From positions 29,023,471-29,087,470 of the forward strand of contig CP154955.1 in the NCBI GenBank assembly GCA_039621445.1: DNA of 64,000 nucleotides. Reading direction: 5' to 3'. This DNA comes from Euglena gracilis. Lineage: Eukaryota > Euglenida > Euglenophyceae > Euglenales. Shown here piece after piece: positions 19,960 to 31,417 of this stretch (position 1 is the stretch's first letter; each line of letters starts with the position of its first letter). Both the position numbers and the translations under genes were made by a program. The notes below the pieces were generated by a model. The model saw nothing but the letters and a program-made list of their open reading frames with translations, searched no databases and was not told the origin of the DNA.

Positions 19960-21775
19960 ACAATCAAGTCCAGATTCTATGACCTCTGCATTTCATATGG
20001 CATCGGCCAGTCTTCCATTTCACCACTATACCACTATGCCAGGTTGGCGCTGTTCATAAAAAAATTGTGAAAAGGGGAACAGATAGATATTTCTTTCTAA
20101 GTTGTGCCCCAACCCGGGGGGGGGTGCTGCCATTCAGCGTCCCTGGACCCCCATTGATGAAGTTAATTCCTCTCCGACCGTGGGTGCAAAAAGGGGCCTG
20201 AAATGGTTTGGAAATGGCTGCCCCAGCTCACATTTTCCTGTTTCATGGTTCCTTGTTGAATAAGTTGGAAAGTCGACCACTCAAATCACGCAGCGAGTTG
20301 CTCATTCAGAAGCAAACCGGAGTTTCGGTTTGCTTCTGCTGAGGCCCGCCCCCAGGCAGCCCGAGCCAAATCCACCAGGGGTTTCATCCCTGCTTGGGAA
20401 AGAGCGAATGGCCCATATGTTCCCATTCGATAGGGCACTCTGAGGGCTTCTTTTGATTTAAACGGCAACTCCCAGGTAATTGGGCATGGCCAATATGCCC
20501 CGAAAAGTGCTGTTGGCTTCGACATACGTTTTCGGCCTTTTTTTGGATTAAAATCAGGACAGTCGAACGAAATGTCCGGCAATCTAAAACAAAGTCACGC
20601 CTCATATGCCCATACGTTGATTTCCCGTAACTCCATGCTACCTTGAGAAATGCCATTTTTTTCGATCCATTTTGGGCTGTTTTTGGCCCAAAATCCGTCT
20701 AAGGGCATTCATTTCCCAAAAATTTTCCAGTATTTTGCGCCCATACCCTGGCGACTGGGGGGGTGTTGTCTGGCCCCACCCCAGCCACCCACCCACCCGG
20801 GGGGGGGGTCTTCCGAGCTGAAAAGAAACCTGACCATTTTTCCTTTGATCTTGCTTCATTTTGGAGGTATTTGGCATTCCGTGATTGGCCCAATTTTGGG
20901 GTTTCCCCCCTGTCCCACCAGGCTGAATGGGTCCGGGGCTTTTCAAGACCCCCTCCCCCTTGGGGTCAGAAAAGAAGGCTGGTTTGGAGTCCCTGGGTTC
21001 AAGGATAGATGGGAAGCCCTTCAGTTTTGAGGCAGGTGGTAGGGGGGTCCGGCACCCCCCTTCCCGGGGGGGGAAGGTGGTTGGGAGGAGGTATTGCAAA
21101 AATTGGCGACGCAGACACACAAAAACAGGAATTTTTTTTCGGATTATCTGAAAATTTTCTTTGTTTTTGCTTCATTTTTGAGATTTTGAGAATGGTTTTT
21201 TTTGGCCTCAAAAATTGGATTAAAAATGGCGCTGTGGACTTGCATCACTTGGGTTGATGTGGAGTTGCCGGGAAAGCCAAGCTAAGCCACGGGCTGTCTG
21301 TCAGTCTGCCTGTCAGTCTGAGGAGGGAGATAATTTTTTGGGGAAAACTTGTGTTACAGTCCGTTTTTTTTTGACTTGGATTCAGTTGCCTTTTTTATGT
21401 AACCAAGGGTATTTTGGTTTCCCCTCCACGCCTGGCCTGAGAAATGGCTATGTCAAGGCCAATATGGGGCTTTGGGGAACAAAAATACCCTTTGAGGGGT
21501 CACTTGGCAAGCCAGGGCTGCGGGCCGAAGGTTACAACTTCCCAGTTGACGACACCTCACGGAGGGTCACAACTGCCCTGGGGGGGTGTACACACAGGAG
21601 GGCCCTTTCCAAAATAGCCTCGAGAACAGACAAGAAGATGATCAAAATTGGTGCCCCCCCCCCGGCGCGGCTGGCGTGCCACTAGTTCGACTGGTGCCAG
21701 CAAGGGTGCGGGGGATGAGGCTCCTGGGCTGGGGAGCTACTCAGGAACCAAAGAGCATTGGTGGGGGGAGTCGTA
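19960..21775. other. Intron-like interval
   Basis: No exon recognised. ORFs at 20,286-20,656 on the minus strand and 20,650-21,257 on the plus strand show no family motif and cross C/G runs. TTTTTTTCGATCCATTTTGG and similar A/T runs dominate. Confidence 0.35.
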
Positions 21776-21779
21776 ACAG

Positions 21780-21834
21780 GGGAGTGACGAGTCCGCGCTG
21801 TCGCAGTGCAATGACACTGCCGACAAACAGTGGG
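21780..21834 (+). CDS. Short R-type lectin exon (QxW repeat)
   Basis: Between TCGTAACAG and a donor at 21,835 (GTGACA), the frame reads GSDESALSQCNDTADKQW. C-N-D-T-x-x-x-Q-x-W matches the repeating QxW motif of beta-trefoil (ricin-B-like, R-type) carbohydrate-binding domains. The acceptor is weak, lacking a long pyrimidine tract. It probably joins the larger lectin exon at 22.6 kb through an exon not identified here. Confidence 0.45.
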
Positions 21835-22648
21835 GTGACAGACACAGGGGGGGGGGGGGCTCGAAATGAAGCAAAATTTGGCGAAAAACTTCGAGACTTT
21901 GAGTCCCTTGCACCCCCCCCGCTCAGGCTAGGTTTCAATTCAAATTTCAATCCAAAATTTATTCAAAAAATGAGCATTTTATTTTTGGATTTATTTTCAA
22001 AGAAAATTAATTTCCAACAATTTTTGCCTGGTATCCAGGCTTTTGCTGGTCCACAAAACCAAAAACTTTTCCCGGCCCCCTTCCGTTTCGAAATAGGGGT
22101 GGTGTCCGACCCACTCCATGTCATGTCGGGGGGTCCGGACCATATACCATTGCTCAAGGTGTGTCTGCCCCCCCTGGGGGGGGGGGGTGATTTTTCAGAG
22201 TTACTCACCCGGCCAGGGGGAGCAACAAAAGAGGACTGGTGTAAGGGGTCCCTGGCCACTCACCACGCAGCAAACTGGGCCAGAAGCGAAGTTGGCGCCG
22301 GCCATAAACAGACAAGAAGCCTTAGTGCAACTAAGGGGGGGTGATTTTTCGGAGTGACTGACATTTTTGGCCAAGTGGCAAAAGTCCCCCCTGGAGGGAT
22401 AGGAAGTGGGTGACTGGGTTTTGAAAAGTGACTGGAAGTGAAAATGACCCCCCGGGTCAGTAAGCAATGGTATGGTCCGCCCCCCCCCCTCAAGGCTTCC
22501 CATCCATCCCTGCCCCAGCTGGAACTGGCCCAGGGTGGAAGCGGAACGGATGCCACCAAACCCAAAAAAAATCCACCCTGCCCCACCCTCAACGCTGGAA
22601 ACCCTCCGGCTGCGCTTCCATGGTGGGGGGGCCATGGAAGACTGCCAG

Positions 22649-22892
22649 GGACGGCAACGCTTTCCTCGAGGAGTGCGAGTTCGGGAAGTCGAGCCAGACG
22701 TTCCTGGTGAAGACCAACTTCATCATCACGTGGGACGAGCGCTGCCTGGAGATCGAGGGCCCGGGCCGCACGGGCAACGTCGCGGTGCACCCGTGCCACT
22801 ACATGACCAGCCAGTACTGGGCCATCCAGGAGCCCGCCATCAAGACGTTCGACAAGCTGTGCCTCGACGTGGAAGGCGGCATCTTCCAAGGC
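22649..22892 (+). CDS. R-type (beta-trefoil) lectin exon
   Basis: The acceptor ends at 22,648 (GACTGCCAG). The GT donor at 22,893 (CAAGGC|GTGCCA) leaves codon phase 0 after GIFQG. Encodes DGNAFLEECEFG, FIITWDERCLEIEGPG, VHPCHYMTSQYWAI and KLCLDVEGGIFQG. CLxIxG, SQYW and CLDVEGG are hallmarks of one beta-trefoil repeat and the start of the next. Codon use is strongly GC-biased, like the 19.7-kb exon. Likely an extracellular sugar-binding module. Only part of the domain is present, so further exons must lie downstream. Confidence 0.7.
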
Positions 22893-22894
22893 GT

Positions 22895-25800
22895 GCCACG
22901 GCGTTGGCTCTGAACGGAGAGTGTGTAGAATCGTTGATTCTCCATCTCATCCAAAGCCGGCTGTCAAAAAACAGCTTGCTTTTTTTTGGCTTGCTCCAGC
23001 GAGGGTTTGAAGAAAGTATTTTTTTGAAAGGGAACTTTGTTACATCACATTTTGGGGGATTTTTGGGGATACATTTTGGGCCATTTTTGAAAATATTCCC
23101 CATTTTAGGTGTGGAAATGCACCATTTTTTTGGGATTTTTTCAGGGAAGATGATTTTTGGGTATTTTGGGGTGTAAAGGTACATTGGTGGGACACAGGGA
23201 GACAGTAATGCCTGGTAAAGTTTATTTTCAAAGAAATACTGTTTTTTTGTTGTTTTTTTAAAAAAATGTTTGTTTCTTATAATAATAAAAAAACGCCGGC
23301 TCTGATCTGATCAGAGCTGCTAATCAGGACAATGTTTCCGCAGGAGGAGTCTGATTTGAGGGGTGTCGTTCATTATTAATATAACCCAGCGCTTCAACAA
23401 AATCAGGAGAAAAAAAGCACACAAAAGAACATTGCTCTCCTCTGTGCGTTGCACAGAGAGGGATGATGTTATTTTTTTTTCGGGGAGGGGGAAGGCAAGG
23501 CTGAAAACGGAATTAGTCAAAAAATGATGCCAAAAAGCTTTACTCACAAAAATAATTATGATTTGGATATCAATTAACATAATTTGTATGCAAAACACCA
23601 ACCAGCATCAAACGCTCTGAAAGAATCAGGACTAAAAAACTGCCACACAAAAGGACTTTGGCTCTTCTGCACATTGCACATTGAAGGATGATGTTAGTTT
23701 TGCTCTGGGGGGGGTCCGGGGCATGCTTTGTTTTTAAGACGCCGGGGGGAAGCGGAAGGGAAGGGGGAAGGGGAAGGGGCTGGGTGGGGGTCCCCCACCC
23801 AGCCTGGCGCGGGGGGGGGGGGGCTGGGACCCCCCAAAAATCGGACCATTTGAGGGCATTTCGCAAAAAAAATTCGGCGCTTTGCGCTGAAACCCATACC
23901 CAGGCCTCCAGCCTGGGACCCCCCCACTCCTGGGGGGATCTGGCCCCGACCCCCCCACCCCCCCACAGAACCCCACACTTAATGGAGGCTCTCCCTTATT
24001 CCACATGTGCAATTTATGTCCGACCTCTGGAACTTATGTAATAGTTGGCATCTCTCACCTTTCCGGGATTCCTGGAGGGAAATCGAATCTCTAAATGCAT
24101 TGATTTTCTTGTCGCATTCTGCAGGACCTCTGATTGTGTGGTGTCAGGTCCAAGCTTTGAGGATGGCTTATTCTCTGGATTGGTCCAAATGTTTTTTCGT
24201 TCTGTGCTGCCTGGTAGGCACAGATGAATTATGAAGATGTCTCTGATGCATTTGAGGGGGAGGCTTGATGTGTGGTTGTCGCGAGAGACCAAGCCCGTTT
24301 TCGGGTTTGGGTTCTTGATTTTTGTCGCCCTCTTGCAAATGATTGTGTTGCTTACCACCCCCCCCTCCCTTTATGTTGGAAATTTTCCAACCCCCCCGTT
24401 TTTTTTCTTTCCTGCCTGTTAGGAGTACCGCAGGCCAGAAATGATTGTCACATCTGATGCATCCCTCGCGTCTTTGGAGGGGGTCCGAGGCACTTCTGTT
24501 GAACCCTGTGCTTGTTCAGGGCTTTGATGTGAACAGGCAAGGAATGAAATGAAAACGGAAAGGGGGCGCTGGCTGGGGCGTGAGTGCGCACAGAGACCGG
24601 GAAAGGAGGAGGCAACAACCTGCTTGAAAAACCAAAAGGTTTCAATGCGGCGGAAACCCACCAACACTTCAACGGGAATCCATCCGAAGAAGGGGGAGGA
24701 GGCATTTGGCTCAAAGCCTGGGCCCGGCAGCTGCAGCCCAGCTTCCCCCCGACGCACGGTGCCATCCAGGGGTTGGACTGGACCGGTAACCCCTTTGGTG
24801 CTCGACCCCCCCCCACTTGTTGGCCAGTGGGAGTTTTGGATGAGGGCCGCCAGCATTCTCAGGAACCACAAAAGAATGGCAGCAGGTTCCAGGGTTGGAG
24901 CTTCCGGAGACATTGCTTGACCAAATATTTCTGGCGGAGGTCCGGTTTTTTTCCCCCAGGTCCGGGACCCCCCCCCCCTCGCTTAAGTGGCCGGGCCCTG
25001 GAGAAATTGTTGCTCCTCACTGGGGTCTTAAATAGAAACCTGGATATCGTTAAATTGGTTTTTCTTGCAACAAGCTCTGGTCAACCAGTTTGGAAGTCCC
25101 CCCCCCCCCTTGGACTCCCCCCTTGACCCCTTTCCGGTGAATGTTTCCTAAACTGTTGCCCAGCTGGCTGGGCATTGAAGGTGCAAAAAAAATGGGCCAA
25201 TGGGGCAGGTAGAAATCTCAAATTTTGGGGAAATTGATATTCGGGATATTTTTTTCCGCAATTCGCAATTCTCCGCAATTTCTGCAATTTTCTGCAATTT
25301 GTACGCAGTTTCCGCATTTTTTCCACATGAACCTGGAAATGGAAAATGAAGTGAAATGGAAATGGAAGGCAAAATGAGCTTCGGCCATTTTTTGAATGTT
25401 TAACAAGGGAACCCAGATGCTTTTATTTTTATTTTGTTGCATGTTTGTCAACACTTGCCGAATCCCACAAATTTTGAAAAATTTTGACAAATTTTGACAG
25501 AAATCAAATCTTGGCCCTTTTTTTTATGTTTTCCCCCAACTTCTGCTGGGAAATGATTCTGACTTAGAAAAATTTTGCATCCTGGACCAGATTTGATACC
25601 AAAGTTTTCGATAATTCTTTTTGCCATTTTTGAATTTTCGCCCAAGAAAGTCAACATTTCCAGAATCAGAATGTTCCCAAAATTACAAAAATCATGTTTT
25701 CAGTCCTTTTTGTCGAAAAAATGTGAACAATTGCTCAAAATTTACACCTAAATTGCAAAATGACCAAAGTTGTGAATTTTTCCAAGTCCCCTCCAGCAGA

Positions 25801-26100
25801 AATGTGCATCAATTCCCAAAACCGCGATTTCCACAATTTTCCCGCAATTTCCCTGCAATTTCCCCAATTTTCCACAATTTTTCCGAAAGTCTGCAATATC
25901 AATCCCTCCCCTGATAAGGTGTTCCGACTCCACCCCCTGGGCGACTGTTTTTCCCCCCTGGAATGACTGACTGGTTATTGGCTTCGAACCCCCCCCCCAC
26001 CCTGGGGGTGGGGTTGGCAAGAAACGACCGTACGTGACCCCACCCACATGTACCGGAGTTTCCAAAACTCTATGAGTGGTTGCCCCCTGCCCCCCCCCCC
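22895..26100. other. Long intron-like interval
   Basis: No exon could be supported. Seen here: an imperfect duplication (about 23,335-23,480 and 23,590-23,705, sharing AAAATCAGG/AGAATCAGG, GCACATTGCAC-like and GGATGATGTTA strings), C/G runs with CGGCGCTTTGCGC near 23,875, and clusters of GCAATTTTC-like repeats at 25,255-25,320 and 25,825-25,900. Frames at 24,449-25,126 are free of stops but show no domain. Confidence 0.35.
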
Positions 26101-26101
26101 A

Positions 26102-27669
26102 GGCACCTACAGCTAAAATGGCCTGAAATGGCCTAAAATGGCCTAAAATGACTTTTTGACCCCCTATAGGTGGGGGTCCCTAAAATGGCCTAAAATGGCC
26201 TAAAATGGCCTAAAATGGGAAAAATTCTGTTGCACAACATTTTTTTTTGTGAACAACTGAAGCCATTCAGGCAATGACTTTGGGTGTCTTCTGTTAATGT
26301 GGATGGCGAACAGTGGATTTGGTGAAGGAGAACAGCCCCACAAGGCCCTTTTTTTTAACCCAACTAATAATAGTATCAGTCCAAATCCACAGTCCCCAAG
26401 CTTCTTTTGGTAGCTGAATTTTGAAGGTTTGGACAGCTGTATTTTTTGTACTCCCTTGTCTGTTTCACAAATAATGAAACAGTGCAAGTTTGGGGGTATG
26501 GATAAAAAGACAGAAAAAAGATGAAAGATGTTGGAACAATCTCAATTGAAGTATAAGATAATAGTATGATTATAAATTTGAAAATTGAATAATTAATTCT
26601 AATTTTTATAATAAATTCTAATTTAATAATAAGAAAATTTAATATTTATTTTTATGAACAGATATTTTATTGTTGTAGAATTTTATATATTTAATGTGGA
26701 TATTTAATGTGGGTGTTTTATTATCAATTTAGAAAATCATTGTATTTAATGTGATGTTGTATAACATAAATTATACATGTTTTTACACAATTTTAGTTAT
26801 AAAAATAAATATAAAAGTTAAATTTTTGAATATATATTAAATATATTAAGTAAAAATAATATTGATACAGTATGTAATTGAACAATAATAATCATTAATA
26901 CTACTTTAAATCAAATTATTAATGAAAATCTCAATAATTACTCTTTAAATATTTATCAAAATAATAAAATGAATGATATACAACAATTAAAAAAAATATA
27001 ATGTACTAACTATAATGATGCTTTGATTTTTTTCCTAAAGATATTAATATATTTTTTTACTATGTATAGAAGTATTAATTTTTTTTATGTATTGGTTATA
27101 TCAAATGATATATCATGGTGATTGTATGCAGTCAGTATTTTTATTATTATCTCCTATTTATGAACGTGTTCGGAAGGTTTTCTTTTTAGTATATTAAGTT
27201 TCCCAAAAGGAGAAAACAAGCACGGAGGAGAGGAATTGTCCTCAGCTTTGCCCTTTAATACAAAAATACAAAACACTTGGAGCGTTTTTGGTAACTCAAC
27301 TTAAAAAGAAAGCTTTTAATATTTGTCCAACGTTTTTTTTTCTGAAAAAATTTCACTGCCTAAATTCTTGCTGTTCAGAATTCCTCTATCTCTATGGGTA
27401 TAAGATTTGTTGAGCTTCCCATGGTTTTGACCCAGTGTTCACGAATTTTGCATGCTTTTTTGTATGTACATTTGTGATTACTGAATAAGAGAAGGTTTGC
27501 GCACATTATGATACAGTTTTCGGGACAAAAATGACGAAAAATTATGATTTTCAGAACCCCCACCTATACCTTAAAATGGCCTAAAATGGCCTAAAATGGC
27601 CTTAAATGGCCTAAAATGGTCTAAAATGGCCTAAAATGGGGAAATTTTTGGGCTTGATTATAGGTGCCT
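26102..27669. mobile_element. AT-rich element with AGGCACCTA ends
   Basis: The left end AGGCACCTACAG is matched by TATAGGTGCCT at the right. Both sides are flanked by a G plus C-run and by ACTCTATGAGTGGTTGCCCC (26,068 and 27,688 areas), suggesting a target duplication. Just inside both ends are tandem copies of CTAAAATGGC in the same orientation (26,115-26,220 and 27,572-27,640). The core 26,540-27,180 is extremely A/T-rich, unlike the rest of the window. No ORF of note; probably a non-autonomous DNA element carrying AT-rich cargo. Confidence 0.6.
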
Positions 27670-27839
27670 GCCCCCCCCCCCCAACCACTCTATGAGTGGT
27701 TGCCCCCTACCTCCCCCAACCACCCCCATCCTGGTTGGGGGGCCCACAAGGCTTTCCTGTACAGCCCAGGGTCTCAAACCAAAAGAAGCCTGCCCCCCCC
27801 TCCGTGTGACGCAAATCTCAGACTGCCTCTCAGTTGTGA

Positions 27840-28035
27840 GATCCCGAGGCGGGAACCACCTGGCCGCGTAATTCCGAACCCTGGCACCGGCTGCCCGCCT
27901 TTCCTGTGCGAGGTGGACCCGTGCGAGGTGTTTCGCTGCCAGCTGTTCCCCCAGGCCACTTGCGAGCCGGACTACTGCTTCTGCACCGCAAGGTTCCAGA
28001 TCAACGGCAACGAAGTCCGCTGCGACCCCATCAAG
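27840..28035 (+). CDS. Cys-rich exon of the secreted protein
   Basis: Reads CPPFLCEVDPCEVFRCQLFP, then QATCEPDYCFCTARFQINGN and EVRCDPIK, ending at a good donor (CATCAAG|GTGTTG at 28,036). The spacing C-x(2)-DPC-x(4)-C-x(6)-C-x(3)-YC-x-C resembles short extracellular Cys modules seen beside Kazal and EGF domains in other eukaryotes; no family name is claimed. GC-biased codons match the 19.7- and 22.6-kb exons. The 5' edge is not resolved. Confidence 0.5.
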
Positions 28036-28039
28036 GTGT

Positions 28040-30720
28040 TGTCTGCTTCATTTTTTAATAGGCTCTGTTACAATACAAGAACAGGAGGGAAGCATTCTTG
28101 CTTTCTTTGTCACTGATTTTTGGCAATTTTTCAACTTTTTTCCTGCTTTTGGAGTTCTGCTGGGAAACAATTTTGACAGAATTAATTTAATCAGACCTGA
28201 CCATTGTTTTCATCAATTTTTTTTGAATTCTTTTGTTCACAAAATTTTTCGCAGTTTTCTATGTTGAAAATTACAAATGATTTTTGGACTGTTCTGCAGC
28301 TGCGGCTCCAAAATTAAAAAAGCTCTGTTCTGCCCTGTTCTGCAACTGCAACTGCGGCTCCAAAATTAAAAAAGCTTGCATTTTTGTTCAGGTTTGTGTG
28401 AACAATCAACACAATCAGAATTAAGAAATAGAGCTGACATATGCGCACACGAAGACTACACACATATGAATTTTTAAGTTCTTTTCAGGATTATTTTTGG
28501 GTTCTGAACCCCTGTTGGTGTTTCAATCCCCTAGTTACCCCCCGCCAGTTATGACAATTATGGCAGAGGGGGTTCTTCCACCCAAACCTACATTGGGAAG
28601 TGAGTTTTTTTGTGGAATATTTCTAGTGCTTTGGTGCTCAGTTATTGATTCCACATTTTTCAGCTCCCCCCTGGAATTTTTTGTTCCAAAATCACTTGTT
28701 TGGAATGTGTTGATCCTTCAAAATAAAGATAAAATAAAAAACAGAAATATTTTTTGCCTCATTTTGCAATTTGGAGCTTGGGATTTCAACGATTTTTTTG
28801 AAGTTTGGATTTATGAAAACCTCGGAATTCGGTGTGAATTCTCTTGTGTTTCCCTGAAAAGTGACAAGATTTATTCGTTCAGGATTTTTCCTATCCGGTT
28901 TTCAGCGAGCGTTCGGAGTTTTTCCCAGCATTTTAAGGATTCAAATATTATTTTTCCCGGCAGAATTTTTCCCTCGGCAATTGTTCCCAATCAGATTCCG
29001 ATATTTTTTCTGAACACCCAAAAACTTGCAAAAAAAATGCCCATTTTTGGCCATTTTGGGGGGATTTTTTGACAAAATCAGCCCAAAAACCCATTGAAAA
29101 CCTCATTTCCATCTTTTTTCTTCCAGCTGGAACCCCCCCCCCCCGGAGCCGAGGGGGTCTAGCTGGTCACTTTTCCAGTGTCCAGCAAAGTGCCCCCCCA
29201 GGAATGGCCTGGTCACCAGGGGCTCCAATGTTCAGGGGTTCCCCAGCTCAAATGGCCAGAATGGCCGACCTGGCTGGGTGGGCCCCCCCTCCAGTGTCTT
29301 CGCAGCCCGCCCGGGCCCTGCCCTGTCCCGCCCCTTTGTGCCTCACAGTTCCCGGACCCCTCGCCCTACTTCACCCGGACGGTGTGACCGCCACGCCCGC
29401 AAGCTCCGCCCTGTGTGTCTGCATGTCGATGGGTTTCTCTCCCTCCACCCCCAGGCCTTGGCTCGGGTTTCCCTCGGAGGTGAAAGCTGCATTCGCTTTT
29501 GCAATCCCCAAAAGTGCTTTTCAATTTCTGAAGCATCTCAAACGCTTCTGGATGTGGTTTCTGAAGCAAAAACATTTGTGACCAGCGTATTTGTGACGAA
29601 AGCAGGGATTTTTTCGAAAGTTTGGACCCCGGTTGGGGGGGAGTGGGGCAGCCGGACCCCCCCCCCCCTGAACCCCTATGGGTAGTGGGCGGTGTCTGAC
29701 CACCCCCACCATGCTTTCCCGTATTTCCGATGGTGCGTACTTTCGGGTCAAAAAATTCTTTTGGTGCCAAAGGCCTCCCAAGGGATTTTTTAAAGTCATG
29801 GACCCCGGGGGAGGGGAAGGATGGGTGGGTGCTGAACCCCCCGGCTTTGTGTCAGGGTTTTGCCCATATGGTCCTTTTGGCCCAGAATTGACCCCCAGAA
29901 GGCAGGTCCCCCGGAGCCTGTCCCCCCCGGGGAGGGAGAGCACCCTGGAAAAAAGTTGAGTCCATCCATGGTCACGCCCCAGGATCAGCCTTTTGGGATT
30001 GAAGGCTCTTTTAGAACCCCCAGACCCAAAGGTCAAAAAGTTTATTTTTTTAATCTTTTTCAAAAAAGTTTTACGTGTTGTTGTTTTTTCATTTTTTTGA
30101 ATGTGTTTTTCATTTTCATTTTTATGTGCTTTTTTCATTTTTGTTCTTTTGCGCAAGGAATGCCATCAAGGGTTTGCTTTCTGTAGTTATATGTTTCATT
30201 GCCTCTTCTCTAAATAAATCATGGAGTTGTTTTTTGCATTTTTGCATTTTTTTGCATTTTGCGGATATGGCGAACGAAGGATGCGGGTTCCCAGTTCGAT
30301 TGTTGGGAACCGAGCCAAGCCATTCCCCTTTGATGAATACTGCACGTGCGAGGAGCTGTGGACCGTCTTGGAGGGTCCAGCAACCTGCATTGACAGTTCG
30401 ACTGACTCATTTCTCGAAGGAGGAGCATCGTCGTTCGCGAATTCGCTTCAGTGTGCGCAAAATGAGGAATCCCAGAATCACATAATCAACGCATTCCCCC
30501 GTTTTTGGAAATATCCCCAGTGCTGTCTTGGTTGAACTTCCCCCTACACTTTTTTCCTGATTTTTTATTTTCTTTGCACTTTTTCAAGTGCCCATCAAAG
30601 ACCAAGTGCACAGGGCTTGAAACCTTGAAGAGATCGCATTGCGGTGTCAACGAAAGGTTTGTGCGGGCAAGGCCTGGAGTTGAGGCGTCGAGGTGACTTC
30701 TCTTGAAGTGTTTGAAAAAA
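28040..30720. other. Intron-like / intergenic interval
   Basis: Mostly A/T-rich sequence with runs. A direct repeat GCTCCAAAATTAAAAAAGCT lies at about 28,307-28,375. Open stretches at 29,170-29,480 (Cys and Pro rich) and 30,270-30,440 (FDEYCTCEELWTVLEGPATC) could be exons, but no domain was recognised and splice sites are ambiguous. Confidence 0.3.
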
Positions 30721-30724
30721 AAAC

Positions 30725-31270
30725 TCAAGTAACTCCGTGCCTGTGGAAGATGGCGCCCACTGCCCTAAATTTTTTTGCATGCCGAATACCCTCGAGGGGG
30801 AAAAAAAGGGGTTGGAGGGTCAAAAAAACAAGCCCCTGAGAAGCAAAGGTCCTTTTTGAGGGCACACTCCTTTGACAGGTGAAAGGGGAAATTTGTGGTA
30901 CTACTGGTAAAGAAAACCATTCTTTCCCACTTTGCGATTTCTGGCCCTTTCCCCCAAGTTCCAAATTTAAATAAAGGAATTCGTGCTCCCTCGAGGCGAA
31001 ACGACAAAGGAGGAAGGGACACCGAGGGCGAAGCACAAAGACCTAGTGAGGCCACAAACTGGTAAACTTGTATGTCTTTCTCTCTTTTTTTCGAAATAAG
31101 AAGATCTGAGCAACATCAAGAGATGGCACACCAGAATCAAGTGCAAACATAGCTGCGATAGGATGCGGTGAAGCGTGGCAAACGGAACTGAGGCCAGGGA
31201 TCCCGAAGGGTACTTTTGAATATCTTTGCTACACGCTTTCTTTTAAGGGTTCAAGAGGGGATGAAACCTC
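30725..31270 (-). pseudogene. DIRS recombinase fragment X, C-terminal half
   Basis: On the minus strand 31,250-31,090 reads FHPLLNP-stop-KKACSKDIQK and then LHLILVCHLLMLLRSSYFE, and 31,000-30,740 reads KGQKSQSGKEWFSLP and LVFLTLQPLFFPLEGI. These match the tyrosine recombinase of element 2 (LIPVCRLLMLLRSSDLSE, FLTLQPPFRGIKAD) with stops and frame changes. A piece of DIRS terminal sequence (GGAAGGGACACCGAGGGCGA, about 31,011) interrupts it. The N-terminal half of the same gene lies at 35,973-36,220, on the other side of element 1, which split it. Confidence 0.75.
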
Positions 31271-31296
31271 GACCATTCGGGCTTCGCACCTTCAGG

Positions 31297-31398
31297 GGGT
31301 GAGATCCTGCTTTGTGGGCCGGCTGTTTTGTTGTTTGTGTTCTTTTTGGCGGGGGTGCTTCTTACTGCTTTTTGGTGCCGGAGTTGGCGGATATTAAC
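31297..31398. repeat. Left inverted terminal repeat, element 1
   Basis: GGGGTGAGATCCTGCTTTGT, GGGCCGGCTGTTTTGTTGTT, GGCGGGGGTGCTTCTTACTG and GGTGCCGGAGTTGGCG all recur as reverse complements in order at 35,817-35,915. The gag start codon follows about 20 bases later. Confidence 0.85.
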
Positions 31399-31417
31399 GT
31401 CCTTCGACAACATCAAA

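Noticed and set aside
26540-27180. Nuclear copy of mitochondrial DNA
   Set aside because: Low GC fits, but no mitochondrial gene was recognised and the segment sits inside an element with matched ends.
31328-31417. TTG start for the gag-recombinase frame
   Set aside because: A eukaryotic element should start at ATG; 31,418 matches the position and sequence of the gag start in element 2.
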